A stretch of 64,000 bases of DNA from Chloroflexota bacterium (GCA_020161265.1 JAIUOC010000001.1:558001-622000); one strand, 5' to 3'; counted from the first letter of the stretch, positions 35,934-45,524 are shown. Numbers and translations: made by a program. Notes: generated from the letters alone by a model not told the origin.

Positions 35934-36878
35934 ATGTCAAATCAATTAACCAAATCTGAGACTTATGCTGTATTACAAGTACTAGAACTCGGCGCAGATT
36001 ATCGGCACTTGACCAAGCCCTTGCAATGGCATCAATTGATGTTGCACTGGAATTGGGATGGTAATTTAGAACCACTTTGGTGGATTATCCAACAACCACA
36101 TTGCGACTTTGGCACAGCATTATTGATTTTTTGGCGAGCTTGCGCCGGTTATTACTATCAATATCCTAATCGTGAAGCCCTTGTGGCAGATAAGGTCAAT
36201 CCAGCTATCTACGATTTAATTAAGCAGATTGAAATCAATTATCGTAATGGATTCTATCAACAACAGATATTTGGCTATGATCCCACCAATGAAGATGGCG
36301 ATGATTTTACGCAAGATTATCTTGAAAAACGAAGGCAAGCCATTCCTGAGCCAATGTTACGGCCTAGCCCTGGGGCAATAATCGAGCGCCAATCGTTAAT
36401 CCAGCCAGTAATTCGCCCACTATCCAACCACGAAGCCAGCAAGGTTGCCAAGCAGCTCAACCAAGCTTGGCAAGTTCTTACAACCAACAATCCCAAACTT
36501 ACGCCTGAATCAACCAGCCCTATCATCGTTCAAGCCATTGCCGAATTAATTGAGCAAGTTCGCCAAACGCTAGCAATCACTCAACAGATTGCTGATCAAC
36601 ATCCAATGCAAGCGCTCGGTTGGCTTTGGGCTGAGCAGCTCTGCCGTCGCTATGGTTGGCAATGGGCTTGCCATTCCTCACGGGCAGCCCGAGTACTTGG
36701 CGTAATCTGCCCAAATACAACTCATATCCATTTTCCACCGCGATTAATTAACTATAGCTTAAACGTGCGTAGAGAAAAAAACCAAATCTACGCATTCTTT
36801 GAGCGTTTGGCAGATCTTCAAGCCACAACCGATTTACGTGATGCCTATAGTTCGGGCTGGATTCATCGGGCCGAGTAG
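35934..36878 (+). CDS. DUF4274-domain protein
   Basis: 314 residues. Residues ~30-80 (QLMLHWNWDGNLEPLWWIIQQPHCDFGTALLIFWRACAGYYYQ) match the DUF4274 pattern of a W-N-W-D motif followed by C-D-x-G-T-A-L and F-W-R. The rest (~80-314) is helical, with an unrecognised C-terminal part. DUF4274 proteins are found near polymorphic-toxin-type genes in other bacteria, but no toxin gene is visible here. AGAGAAG precedes the ATG. The next gene follows in the same direction after ~70 bp. Confidence 0.7.
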   Translation: MSNQLTKSETYAVLQVLELGADYRHLTKPLQWHQLMLHWNWDGNLEPLWWIIQQPHCDFGTALLIFWRACAGYYYQYPNREALVADKVNPAIYDLIKQIEINYRNGFYQQQIFGYDPTNEDGDDFTQDYLEKRRQAIPEPMLRPSPGAIIERQSLIQPVIRPLSNHEASKVAKQLNQAWQVLTTNNPKLTPESTSPIIVQAIAELIEQVRQTLAITQQIADQHPMQALGWLWAEQLCRRYGWQWACHSSRAARVLGVICPNTTHIHFPPRLINYSLNVRREKNQIYAFFERLADLQATTDLRDAYSSGWIHRAE

Positions 36879-36949
36879 GTTGGCTAGCTTGAATTGATTA
36901 ACCGATGCTATCCTCAAACCTGAGTAGTTTAAAATTGGGAGTTGAGTCA

Positions 36950-37639
36950 ATGAGAAGTTTTATATTGAAGCTGTTTGGAAAGAACAATAACCCTAGCAAT
37001 CCTGTTCTGCCCAAACCAATTCCAATCCCGATGCCGCCAACTCCAGCAGTCCTCGGCAAATGGCCAGCAAATTCTAATGGTATCTTGCCAACTGATGCTC
37101 GCTTTCGTTGGGATGCAACGTGGCACTGGATTAATAGCTTGCCCAAACCTCGCCAACATATGCTCATGCATTTAGGTGTAGGCCTGATTTTCCCAAGCTT
37201 TATGTTGCGACATTTTGCCTATACCACTCGTTGGTATGAATCTCCGATGGATTGGCTGATTTATGGACGGGGGTTATATGCTTTTTTTCAGCAGCCTGAT
37301 CGTTTGCGCAACTATCTGTATGGAGCCACTATCAGCCCAGCTGAGCGTACCCAACTTGTCGAGTTAAGTTCCAGCAAGCTGTTTATTGGCCAACAGGATG
37401 CTTGGGACTACATCGATTCGCTTGAATGCCCAATTACCCGTGCCTTATTAGCTGCAACTCTGAGCTATGCCCTGCCGTTCTTGCGAGACGACCCAGATTA
37501 TCAAACCCGCTATCCAACCAACCCGCTTGATCTTTACTTATTCGTGGTCGCGGCTAGCGATTTGTTGTGGCGCATCGACAAAATTCAGCAGATTGTTGAT
37601 GGTGAAGTCAATTCACTTGAAGATTTTGGTTTTTTCTAA
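36950..37639 (+). CDS. Unknown protein, 229 aa, Pro-rich N-terminus
   Basis: ATG 36950 is chosen because GGGAG lies 8 nt upstream; the frame is open from 36905. After a short basic segment (MRSFILKLFGKNN) comes a Pro-rich linker (LPKPIPIPMPPTPAVLGKWP), then a helical domain rich in aromatic residues (TRWYESPMDWLIYGRGLYAFF; ECPITRALLAATLSYALPF). No family was recognised. It ends at a strong hairpin shared with the convergent sialidase-like gene, and is probably co-transcribed with the DUF4274 gene. Confidence 0.6.
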   Translation: MRSFILKLFGKNNNPSNPVLPKPIPIPMPPTPAVLGKWPANSNGILPTDARFRWDATWHWINSLPKPRQHMLMHLGVGLIFPSFMLRHFAYTTRWYESPMDWLIYGRGLYAFFQQPDRLRNYLYGATISPAERTQLVELSSSKLFIGQQDAWDYIDSLECPITRALLAATLSYALPFLRDDPDYQTRYPTNPLDLYLFVVAASDLLWRIDKIQQIVDGEVNSLEDFGFF

Positions 37640-37647
37640 AGCAAAAG

Positions 37648-37681
37648 CCCATCCAGATCACACAGCTACGATCTGGATGGG
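37648..37681. terminator. 12-bp bidirectional terminator hairpin
   Basis: CCCATCCAGATC (37648-37659) is the exact complement of 37670-37681, with a 10-nt loop. It lies between the stop of the plus-strand gene (37639) and the stop of the minus-strand gene (37690). Confidence 0.8.
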
Positions 37682-37689
37682 TAGTAAAC

Positions 37690-39306
37690 CTATTGAACGC
37701 GATCCAAGCGCCATTTCTGGCAATCGTTATCGAACGGCTGATAGAGCTGCACTTTGCCCAGATTGACGGCATTGCAACCATCGACATCTAAACGAAATGT
37801 GCCATTACCGGCCTTGGAAGTAATCGTATAAAAGCCCGCTCCCACCGCTTGAATCTGCCATTTCTGACAATCGTTATCGAATGGTTGATAGAGCTGCACT
37901 TTGGCTAGATTAACCGCATTACAGCCATCAACATCTAAGCGAAATGTGCCATTGCCGGCCAATGATGTGAGCGTATAGTAGCCACCAGTTACCTCGACCC
38001 GCCATTTTTGGCAGTTATTGTTGAATGGTTGATAGAGCTGCACTTTGCCCAGATTAACAGCATTACAGCCATCAACATCAAGCCGAAACGTGCCATTGCC
38101 AGCCTTGGATGTAATGGTATAGACCCCATTACTGAGGTTTGTTGCACTCGCGCCGCTAGGGCCACTGGCATAGTAGGGCTTGCAAACACCAGCATCATAA
38201 TCGGTGGCAATTTCGAGCATGCTCGCACCATCAGCCGAGGGCAGCAAGCTTGAGCTATAGTTGGGGCAATAATTGTTGAAGGCACTTGGAATCGCAACTG
38301 GAGCTTGGATGGTTTGCCATACCCCAGCTCCATTTTGGGTATTGGTCATAATCGTTTGACCATTGCCAGCCGCGAGCGTGCCATTGGCGTTATACAGCAG
38401 CTGACCAATCAAATATAAGCGTCCATTGCTGCTATTGGCATCTGGCCCCCACGCAATGGTTGGGGCATGTTTGAAATAGCGCCCATCGGCGGTTTCTGGA
38501 CGAATACCTAAGCCGCTGGCTACGCCCCAATCCCAGCCATCAACTGAGCTGCGATAATGCACGACACATTGAAATTGCCCACCAGGCGTACAAATTTCAA
38601 AAACCATGATGTAGCTGCCATTGGGCAATTTGCGCACAACCGCCATACCAGGCCGATCCGATTGCAAACCGCTGGCGATTGTATCACGTCGATCGGTCCA
38701 AGTAATGCCATCGCGTGAGCGCACTTGCACTAATTTTTGGCTATAGCGGCCATCTGTTTCATCAGAATAATAGCAAACCAATTGGCCATCACGGGCTATG
38801 CTAAACTCTGGCTCCCACAGACCGCCAGTATTGCCAGCTACTGCACAGCTTGAAAGGTAGCTCCACGAACGCCCAAGATCGTTGCTTTTCCAAATTCGCA
38901 AGGCCATACGCCGATTGGCAAGATCTTGACCAGCCGAATTGGCCCAGAGCAAGGTTCCGGCGGGCATTGCGCCAATTTGCTGTGGCAATTCATACAGCGT
39001 ACTGCAACACATACCCCGGCCAGGCGCAGTTTCGGGATCAGCGACCGTGCCAACTTGGGCAAAATTCTGGCCATTATCAAGGCTTTCATAAATTGCTCCA
39101 ACCCCACCTTGGTTGGTAAAAGTCACGACGCTAGCCAAAATCCGACCATTTGCATTGCCATTATGGCTTAAACGAATTGCCCGTGGATACAAACCTGTAT
39201 CATTGCGCAATAAACGGCCAGTAGCCGCCTCAACCCGCTGCGGTGCAGTCACTCCAAAGCCCAAAAGCAGCATAATCAACAATCTGAAATATTTGCCGAA
39301 ATCCAT
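37690..39306 (-). CDS. Secreted sialidase-like (BNR) protein with three ricin-type lectin repeats
   Basis: 538 residues: signal peptide (FRLLIMLLLGFGVTAPQRVEAA), then a propeller-like region with Asp-box-like pieces (SLDNGQNF, SNDLGRSW, SRDGITW, SSVDGWDW), as in exo-sialidase-like proteins. A C-terminal tail of three ~48-residue repeats follows, each with GTFRLDVDGCNAVNL, VQLYQPF and a terminal C-Q-K-W (the QxW lectin motif). At DNA level the repeats start near 37706, 37853 and 37997. Secreted glycan-binding enzyme or lectin; substrate unknown. ATG 39306 has AGGAGA 6-7 nt upstream. Fits a lifestyle of degrading other cells or polymers (inference). Confidence 0.8.
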   Translation of the reverse strand: MDFGKYFRLLIMLLLGFGVTAPQRVEAATGRLLRNDTGLYPRAIRLSHNGNANGRILASVVTFTNQGGVGAIYESLDNGQNFAQVGTVADPETAPGRGMCCSTLYELPQQIGAMPAGTLLWANSAGQDLANRRMALRIWKSNDLGRSWSYLSSCAVAGNTGGLWEPEFSIARDGQLVCYYSDETDGRYSQKLVQVRSRDGITWTDRRDTIASGLQSDRPGMAVVRKLPNGSYIMVFEICTPGGQFQCVVHYRSSVDGWDWGVASGLGIRPETADGRYFKHAPTIAWGPDANSSNGRLYLIGQLLYNANGTLAAGNGQTIMTNTQNGAGVWQTIQAPVAIPSAFNNYCPNYSSSLLPSADGASMLEIATDYDAGVCKPYYASGPSGASATNLSNGVYTITSKAGNGTFRLDVDGCNAVNLGKVQLYQPFNNNCQKWRVEVTGGYYTLTSLAGNGTFRLDVDGCNAVNLAKVQLYQPFDNDCQKWQIQAVGAGFYTITSKAGNGTFRLDVDGCNAVNLGKVQLYQPFDNDCQKWRLDRVQ

Positions 39307-39533
39307 CGAAAGTCTCCTATCCAAGCATTGTGAGCAATTGCTAGAGTGATGTTAACTATTCTTAATAGTTATAGCTTGTGAGAAACGGCCAGCCATTTGG
39401 TAAAAACGGCCACTATTTATTAATATCCTTAACTTATTCAATTGATTGTACAAAGTCAAGCCAAGGCCACAAAAATAGCTGATTAACATCATTTACTTAA
39501 CCAAAATCCCAAATAAACTCGAACAAGCGTGCT

Positions 39534-39563
39534 TTGACAAGAGCCTAAACCATCGGCTAAACT
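39534..39563 (+). promoter_or_regulatory. Putative promoter of the tyrosine recombinase gene
   Basis: TTGACA (39534-39539) and TAAACT (39558-39563) are separated by 18 nt and lie 27 nt before the ATG at 39590. The rest of the 283-bp divergent gap (39307-39589) shows only AT-rich sequence and a short repeated ACGGCCA motif. Confidence 0.5.
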
Positions 39564-39589
39564 GAACCAAATACAACGAGGCAGATCAT

Positions 39590-40720
39590 ATGGATGAATT
39601 AGAGTTAATTCCACCGCAGCGCAACAATCCACTTGCGCCCGATTTTACGACGGTGATGAAGCAGCGCAGCGCCGTGGCTGATCAGATTTCGGCCCAACAT
39701 AGCTTTATCGAATATCGCTTGCGTCAACGCCCCCAAACGATTCGCCGCCATAACACCGATCTGAAAATTTTTGCCGATTTTTTGGCCTCAATTGGCATTG
39801 TGATTCCGGTCGATGAACAAGAAGTGCCAATTCTGGCGACCGAACCCGATGCTTGGGCCGAGATGAGCGTGGGCATCGTCACAACTTTTCGTACTTGGAT
39901 GCTAAATGAAGGTTATGCGCTTGGTTCAATTAACATTCGGCTTGGCACGGTGCGTTTGTATTGTCGCTTGGCACATCAAGCTGGCGTGCTGAGCCTTGAG
40001 GCCTGGAGCCGAATTCACACGGTTGAAGGTTATCGCCGCCGCGAAGGCGATGGGATTGATGCTCAACGTGAAGCCACCGAAACACCCACCCGGCTCTCGA
40101 CTAAAAAAGCTGCACCGCATATTTTGGATCAAAGCCAAATTCGCGAACTCAAACGGGCGGCCCGCAATAATCCGATCAACCGCACACCTGAGGTTGGTTG
40201 GCGCGATTACCTGATCGTTTGTTTGTTGGTCGATTTGGGCATGCGTTGTGGCGAGGTGGTGGTGCTCAAGTGGGAACATGTCCAAGGCAAAATCTTGCTG
40301 GTAGATCGCCCAAAAGTTGATAAAGTACAAAAACATCGCTTGATTGGCGATACTGCCAAGGCCTTGCGTGAATACCAAAAAGTTATCACCCAACCGCTTG
40401 AGCTCAAAACGCCGTTGTTGGCAGCCTTTGATCACAAGGGCAATCATGTTGGCTTTGGCATTTCCGAGCGGGCAATTCATAAACGGATCGTGCAGCTTGG
40501 CAAATTAATTGGCATCAACAATCTTGCACCGCATGATTTGCGCCATTCATGGGCTACCCGCGTTGCCCAAACCAACATTCCGGTGCAAGCCTTGCGCGAT
40601 GCAGGCGGCTGGACGAACCTCAACACCCCCAACCGCTACATTGCCCAACAAGCGGTTGCCAATGATGGCGTGACCTTGCACAGCGATGATCGGCTGATTG
40701 AGGATGATGACGAAGCCTAA
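39590..40720 (+). CDS. Tyrosine recombinase / phage-integrase family protein
   Basis: 376 residues. The N-terminal SAM-like domain (~35-150; HSFIEYRLRQRPQTIRRHNTDLKIFADFL) is followed by the catalytic domain. Catalytic residues visible are Arg in LGMRCGEVVVLKW, the H-x-x-R box in HDLRHSWATR, Trp in GGWTNLNT, and Tyr in PNRYIAQQ. All the main residues are present, so it should be active. No attachment site or cargo boundary was detected and neighbours are chromosomal, so a XerC/D-like or solitary role is as likely as a mobile-element integrase. GAGGCAG precedes the ATG. Confidence 0.85.
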   Translation: MDELELIPPQRNNPLAPDFTTVMKQRSAVADQISAQHSFIEYRLRQRPQTIRRHNTDLKIFADFLASIGIVIPVDEQEVPILATEPDAWAEMSVGIVTTFRTWMLNEGYALGSINIRLGTVRLYCRLAHQAGVLSLEAWSRIHTVEGYRRREGDGIDAQREATETPTRLSTKKAAPHILDQSQIRELKRAARNNPINRTPEVGWRDYLIVCLLVDLGMRCGEVVVLKWEHVQGKILLVDRPKVDKVQKHRLIGDTAKALREYQKVITQPLELKTPLLAAFDHKGNHVGFGISERAIHKRIVQLGKLIGINNLAPHDLRHSWATRVAQTNIPVQALRDAGGWTNLNTPNRYIAQQAVANDGVTLHSDDRLIEDDDEA

Positions 40721-40794
40721 TTGCTACTTGCAGCTTTGCCTGTTTGCGTTATGATGAACAACAATTGAATTTGGCTTGTGGAGTACCATGCAGC

Positions 40795-41484
40795 GTGGAT
40801 AGCTTAATTCTGGCCTCGGCCTCGCCCCGACGGCATGATTTGTTAAGTAGTTTGGGGCTGTCGTTTATAATTGAGGCTAATGATGGGGAAGAGCGCCAAG
40901 ATCAAGTACCCTCAGCGATTGTGGAGTTGCTCCCAGCTTTCGATTTAGGCCTTGCCAATCACCCAACCTTATTAGCGTGGCGTAAAGCGCAAGCTGCCCG
41001 CGAAACAGGTAGTTCAGCAGCGATTTTGGCCGCTGATACGATTGTGGTGATTGATTCGTTGATCTTGGGCAAGCCACGTGATCCGGCTCATGCCTATGAA
41101 TTGCTGCGCCGCCTCGCCGGACGTTGGCATACTGTTTATACCGGAGTTGTGGTGCTGCCCGCCGCCTCAGACCAACCGTTATGCGAGTTGGCTGCTGCCC
41201 AAGTGCGTTTAAGCCCGCTCAGCGATGCTGAAATTTGGGACTACATTGCAACTGGCGAGCCAATGGATAAAGCCGGAGCCTATGGCGTACAGGGCATCGG
41301 CGGACGCTTGGTCGAAGAGGTTCAAGGCAGTTTTACAACCGTTGTTGGGCTACCGCTTCCAACGACTGCTAGTTTATTGACCCAAGCAGGAATCTATGTT
41401 CCCTACTCGGTCGAGCAAGCTTGGCAGCGTTGGCGTGCTACATTAGCAAAGGAACCACTATGTATGCAACAGTCAAAGTGCTGA
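40795..41484 (+). CDS. maf: Maf-like nucleoside-triphosphate pyrophosphatase
   Basis: 229 residues from a GTG start placed at the family N-terminus (VDSLILASASPRRHDLL); GGAG lies about 11 nt upstream, and an earlier TTG at 40744 has no ribosome binding site. Motifs: ASASPRR, AADTIVVID with LGKP, HTVYTGV, and EPMDKAGAYGVQGIG. Maf proteins hydrolyse non-canonical or pyrimidine NTPs in house-cleaning. The spacing between ASASPRR and AADTIVV is longer than usual (an ~20-residue insertion around IVELLPAFDLG). Its 3' end overlaps the response-regulator start by 25 nt. Confidence 0.88.
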   Translation: MDSLILASASPRRHDLLSSLGLSFIIEANDGEERQDQVPSAIVELLPAFDLGLANHPTLLAWRKAQAARETGSSAAILAADTIVVIDSLILGKPRDPAHAYELLRRLAGRWHTVYTGVVVLPAASDQPLCELAAAQVRLSPLSDAEIWDYIATGEPMDKAGAYGVQGIGGRLVEEVQGSFTTVVGLPLPTTASLLTQAGIYVPYSVEQAWQRWRATLAKEPLCMQQSKC

Positions 41485-42233
41485 TGGTCGATGATCACCC
41501 GTTGTTTCGGCAAGGGGTTCGTTGGGCGCTTTCGAGCGAACGCGATATCAAGATCATTGGAGAAGGTTCTAGTGCCGAAGAAGGCTTAGTCTTAATTTCC
41601 GAGCATGAGCCAGATGTAGTCCTCACCGATTTGAATTTACCCAACATGGATGGCTTGGAGTTTACCCGCACGATTCGCCGCCAATATCCCAACATCGGCG
41701 TGGTGATGTTGAGCGTGTACGAAAGCGATGAACATGCTTTCAATGCCTTGCGAGCCGGAGCCGCCGCCTATTACTCCAAGGAAATTAGCCCCAAAACCTT
41801 GGCAACCGTCCTGCGGCGCGTCGCTCGTGGCGAATATGTGATTAACGATGTGATGTTCGAAGATCCACGGGTCGCTGATCGGATTCTGACCCAGTTCCGT
41901 GGTTTGCAAACTGGCATCGTGGCCGAGCCAGATCTTGATATTAGTTTGTTCTCGCCGTTGAGCGACCGTGAAATTGAGGTGCTAGAGCATATTGCCAGCG
42001 GTGCAACCAACAAAGATATCGCCGATGCCCTCAAAATTAGCACCCAAACCGTCAAAAACCATATTTCATCGATTTTGCGCAAGCTTTCGCTGAATGATCG
42101 GACTCAGGCGGTACTCTACGCCCTGCGCCGTGGCTGGATCGAAACTCCAGCAACTTTGCTTGAAAGCATCGAACGCCGCGGAGCACAGGCAGCACTGAAT
42201 TTTAATAATGATGATGATAACGACGACGAATGA
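41460..42233 (+). CDS. NarL/FixJ-family response regulator
   Basis: 257 residues. The receiver domain (5-122) has the Asp11-Asp12 acidic pair, phospho-acceptor Asp57 in LTDLNLP and Lys in YYSKEIS. The LuxR-type helix-turn-helix (~170-230) has LSDREIEVLEHIASGATNKDIADALKIS and TVKNHISSILRKL. The C-terminus is an acidic Asn/Asp run (NFNNDDDNDDE), unusual for the family. ATG 41460 has AAAGGA upstream and begins inside the maf gene. No histidine kinase is in the window, so it is an orphan regulator; the targets are unknown. Confidence 0.92.
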   Translation: MYATVKVLMVDDHPLFRQGVRWALSSERDIKIIGEGSSAEEGLVLISEHEPDVVLTDLNLPNMDGLEFTRTIRRQYPNIGVVMLSVYESDEHAFNALRAGAAAYYSKEISPKTLATVLRRVARGEYVINDVMFEDPRVADRILTQFRGLQTGIVAEPDLDISLFSPLSDREIEVLEHIASGATNKDIADALKISTQTVKNHISSILRKLSLNDRTQAVLYALRRGWIETPATLLESIERRGAQAALNFNNDDDNDDE

Positions 42234-43123
42234 AACGTGTAACAGTCATTCTTAATCCAAATGCTGGCAATGCCCACCAACGCCGTGCCATCGCCCAAGG
42301 CATCACCGAATGGCGCAGTAACCAAGGCTGGCAAGTGCGGCTGCGCGAAACCCGCAAGGCTGGCGATGCTACCAGTTTTGCCCGCGAAGAAGCCAAGCGC
42401 AACGATTTAATTGTGGCGGCTGGCGGCGATGGCACGATCAACGAGGTCATGAATGGCCTCGTTGGCACCGATACCGCGCTAGGAGCGTTACCAGTTGGCA
42501 CAGGCAATGTATGGGTTCGCGAACTACAACAATCGCTCAATCCATTGCATGCAGCTCGCCAATTGGCTGATGGTCATGTCGAGCTGGTTGATGTTGGTCA
42601 AGCTAACGAGCGCTATTTTTTGCTAATGGCAGGCGTTGGCTTAGATGCAGCAATTACCCGCGAAGTCCATTCGGCTGATAAAAAACGCTTAGGCCGCTTA
42701 GCCTATGTGATCAAAAGCTTGCCAGTGCTCTGGCGCTTGAGGGGCACGCGCACCCGCATCAGCCTTGACGGCCAGCCGCTCAAGGGCAATGCCCTGTTTG
42801 TATTAATTAGCAACTCACGGCTGTATGGTGGTGTGTTGAATATTGCTTATCGCGCGGCCATGCGCGATGGCATGCTCGATGTTTGTACTATGATGGGCGA
42901 TAGTGCCCTTGATGCCCCTAAATTGCTAGCTGGAATTTTGTTCCGTGGCTATGGCGTGATCCAAGGCTTAGAGTATGTGCAAGCTCGTGAGATTGAGATT
43001 GCCTGCTCCAAGCCGTTGCCAATTCAAGTCGATGGCGATGCGATTGGCACAACACCCATGACCTTTCGGGTGGTTCCGCAAGCGCTGCGCGTACTCTTAC
43101 CGCGTACCACTGAAATCAACTAA
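42230..43123 (+). CDS. Diacylglycerol kinase-family lipid kinase
   Basis: 297 residues of the DagK/YegS/sphingosine-kinase family. Nucleotide-binding signature AAGGDGTINEVMNGL (~62-76), N-terminal LNPNAGNAHQRR, GALPVGTGNVWVREL, and the C-terminal acidic QVDGDAIGTTP. It would phosphorylate a membrane lipid such as diacylglycerol or a related lipid at the inner membrane surface. It overlaps the response-regulator stop by 4 nt, so the two are co-translated. Confidence 0.88.
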   Translation: MKRVTVILNPNAGNAHQRRAIAQGITEWRSNQGWQVRLRETRKAGDATSFAREEAKRNDLIVAAGGDGTINEVMNGLVGTDTALGALPVGTGNVWVRELQQSLNPLHAARQLADGHVELVDVGQANERYFLLMAGVGLDAAITREVHSADKKRLGRLAYVIKSLPVLWRLRGTRTRISLDGQPLKGNALFVLISNSRLYGGVLNIAYRAAMRDGMLDVCTMMGDSALDAPKLLAGILFRGYGVIQGLEYVQAREIEIACSKPLPIQVDGDAIGTTPMTFRVVPQALRVLLPRTTEIN

Positions 43124-43148
43124 CCCTATAGCCAGATTGAGGTTCTGT

Positions 43149-44276
43149 GTGAGACGTTCGTTCTATTTGTTGATCCTACTATGTTTGTTAGCCGCCTGTA
43201 GCGAAGCAGGCTCAGCCCTGCCAACGATGCAGCCACTCCCCACGAATCAAGCCCAACCAGCGGTCGATGAAACCCAAGCCACCCAGATTGTGGTCGAAGA
43301 TCAGCGCGATATTCCCGGCAAATTGCTGTTCGTGCGGGTCGAAAATGGCTCAGGTGATATTTGGGTGCACGAAGGCACTGAGGCTCGACGCATCACCACA
43401 TCGCACAAAAAATACCAGCCCAGTTGGTCGCCCGATGGGAGTAAAATCGCCTATATTCAGCGCGAAGAGAGTTTCGCCGATATTTGGGTGATGAATGCCA
43501 ATGGCTCCAACAAACAGCAGGTCACCAATAACGAACCAACCAATATCGCTGCCCGCTCGGAAGATCATATTCAAACGCTGCGTTGGGCATTTTATCCACG
43601 TTGGTCGCCTGATGGGCAGTTTCTCAGTTATGTTTCGCAAGCCCAAACGCCACGCGATGTTGGCGGCGGCTACCAAGAATATCCGCTTTCGCTGTATATC
43701 TATGGCACTCGTCGGATCGGTACTGGTCAATTTCCTGAGGCTAGTTTCCAACGCTTTGTTCAAGCAGATACCGATTTGAGCCACCCAACATGGTCTGATG
43801 ATGGCTCGATGATTGTCTATAGCCAAGCCGAACGCTGCTTTGGCTGCGAGGCTGCTGAGATCCAGCTGGGCTACACTGTGCTTGATCTGCCTGGTGGCAA
43901 CGATGAGTATGGAGTGCTGCAAGGGCCAAGCGAAGATACCTTTAAAGGTGCGATTGATCCGGCCTTCTCGCCTGATGGCAAATGGCTGACCTTCACCAAA
44001 AGCGAAAATGGCTATAGTGATGTGTTTATCGTGCCTGCCCCCGATGCCAACGGCAAAGTACGCAGCGCTCCCATTAAGCTCACCAGCACCGGACGTTCGC
44101 GCCAAGCCACATGGGCGCCTGATGGCACCAAAATAGCCTTTTTCACGATCAGCGATCAAGTCACGCTCTCGATTGCCGATCTCACGATTGAGGGCAGCAC
44201 GCCAAGCCTCAGCCAACCAGTCGATATTCGGCGCGACTTGTTTGATGTCGATTCAGGGATGTCGTGGGCCAAATAA
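43149..44276 (+). CDS. TolB-like WD40/PD40 beta-propeller lipoprotein
   Basis: 375 residues from a GTG with GAGG 6-7 nt upstream. A lipoprotein signal (RRSFYLLILLCLLAAC) puts the Cys near residue 17. After a Pro/Gln-rich linker come PD40-type blades with W-S-P-D-G (QPSWSPDGSKIAYI, YPRWSPDGQFLSY, HPTWSDDGSMIVY, DPAFSPDGKWLTF, QATWAPDGTKIAF). Exported and lipid-anchored, probably a protein-interaction or sensor domain; no Tol-Pal genes are nearby. 25 nt after the lipid-kinase gene, same operon. Confidence 0.85.
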   Translation: MRRSFYLLILLCLLAACSEAGSALPTMQPLPTNQAQPAVDETQATQIVVEDQRDIPGKLLFVRVENGSGDIWVHEGTEARRITTSHKKYQPSWSPDGSKIAYIQREESFADIWVMNANGSNKQQVTNNEPTNIAARSEDHIQTLRWAFYPRWSPDGQFLSYVSQAQTPRDVGGGYQEYPLSLYIYGTRRIGTGQFPEASFQRFVQADTDLSHPTWSDDGSMIVYSQAERCFGCEAAEIQLGYTVLDLPGGNDEYGVLQGPSEDTFKGAIDPAFSPDGKWLTFTKSENGYSDVFIVPAPDANGKVRSAPIKLTSTGRSRQATWAPDGTKIAFFTISDQVTLSIADLTIEGSTPSLSQPVDIRRDLFDVDSGMSWAK

Positions 44277-44306
44277 GGCTCACTCCACCAAGGAGCAACG
44301 AAGCCC

Positions 44307-45524
44307 ATGGATTTTGCAATTCCCAGTCAGATTGCGGCAATGCGCGAACAAATTAGCCAATTTTTGCGCGAAAAGGTCTATCCCAACGAGCAAGCATGGT
44401 TCGATTACGACGAAAAAGCCTATCCTGCTTGTTCCGAGGATCACCCTGAGATCAAGCAGTTACAAGCTGAAGTTAAAGAATTGGGCTTGTGGGCTGGCCA
44501 TTTGCCACGCGAGGCAGGCGGCATGGGCCTCTCAATTATGGAATATGGGCTGCTCAACGAAATTATTGGGCGCTCGTATTTTGCGCCGCGTATTTTTGGC
44601 TCGAACGCGCCTGATAGTGGCAATGCCGAAATTCTCTGGCACTATGGTACAGCGGCTCAGCATGAGCACTATTTTTGGCCCTTGCAACAGGGTGCTGTGC
44701 GCTCATTTTTCAGCATGACCGAGCCAGATGTCAGCGGAGCCGACCCAACCTTACTCCAGACAACCGCCGAATTAATTGACGATCAGTGGGTGATTAACGG
44801 GCGCAAGTGGTATAGCACCAATGCCAATGGCGCAGGCTTTGGCATCGTTATGGCCATGACCGACCCCGATGCTCCGACCCATTTGCGCTATAGCCAAATT
44901 ATTGTGCCAGCCGAAACCCCTGGCTTAACCTTGGTGCGGCCAATTTCGGTGATGGGCCATACAACTGGTGGCGGCCACTGGGAAATCGAATATACCGATG
45001 TGCGTGTACCCGCCGAAAATCTGCTTGGCAAGCGTGGCCATGGCTTTGCTATCGCCCAAACTCGACTTGGCCCAGGCCGCATTCACCATTGTATGCGCTG
45101 GCTTGGGCAGGCTCAACGTGCTTTCGATTTGATGTGCGAGTATAGCACCAAGCGCGTGGCATTCGGCGGGCCGTTGGCCGACAAACAAATGGTGCAACAT
45201 TGGATCGCCGAAAGTGCTGCTGAAATTCAAGCTGCTCGCTTGAGTGTGTTGCATGCTGCATGGCAAATTGATCAAGCTGGCGCTAAATCAGCCCGCATCG
45301 ATATCTCATTAATTAAATTTAGCGTCGCCGCCATGTTGATGAACGTGCTTGATCGGGCAATTCAAGTTCATGGTGGTTTGGGTGTTTCTGATGATACGCC
45401 GCTAGCATTTATGTGGCGGCAAGGGCGGGCATCACGCATTTATGATGGGCCAGATGAAGTGCATAAAATGGTCGTAGCCCGTGAAATCTTGAAGCGTTAC
45501 GGTTATCCTGAGCGCAAAGTCTAG
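44307..45524 (+). CDS. Acyl-CoA dehydrogenase (ACAD11-like)
   Basis: A 405-residue flavin enzyme. FSMTEPDVSGADPTLLQTTAE and GRKWYSTNANGA are the FAD/substrate loops; GPGRIHHCMRWLGQAQRAFD and IQVHGGLGVSDDTPLAFMWRQGRASRIYDGPDEVHK form the C-terminal domain. These features match the long-chain/ACAD10-11-like branch. AAGGAG precedes the ATG; 30 nt after the lipoprotein stop. An APH-like kinase follows 29 nt downstream. In animals these two activities are fused in ACAD10/ACAD11, which act on 4-hydroxy acyl-CoAs through a phosphorylated intermediate, so the pair may do the same. Confidence 0.92.
   Translation: MDFAIPSQIAAMREQISQFLREKVYPNEQAWFDYDEKAYPACSEDHPEIKQLQAEVKELGLWAGHLPREAGGMGLSIMEYGLLNEIIGRSYFAPRIFGSNAPDSGNAEILWHYGTAAQHEHYFWPLQQGAVRSFFSMTEPDVSGADPTLLQTTAELIDDQWVINGRKWYSTNANGAGFGIVMAMTDPDAPTHLRYSQIIVPAETPGLTLVRPISVMGHTTGGGHWEIEYTDVRVPAENLLGKRGHGFAIAQTRLGPGRIHHCMRWLGQAQRAFDLMCEYSTKRVAFGGPLADKQMVQHWIAESAAEIQAARLSVLHAAWQIDQAGAKSARIDISLIKFSVAAMLMNVLDRAIQVHGGLGVSDDTPLAFMWRQGRASRIYDGPDEVHKMVVAREILKRYGYPERKV

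Noticed and set aside
39590-40720. Integrated element around the tyrosine recombinase
   Set aside because: No tRNA, flanking direct repeats or phage-like cargo was seen; neighbours are ordinary chromosomal genes.
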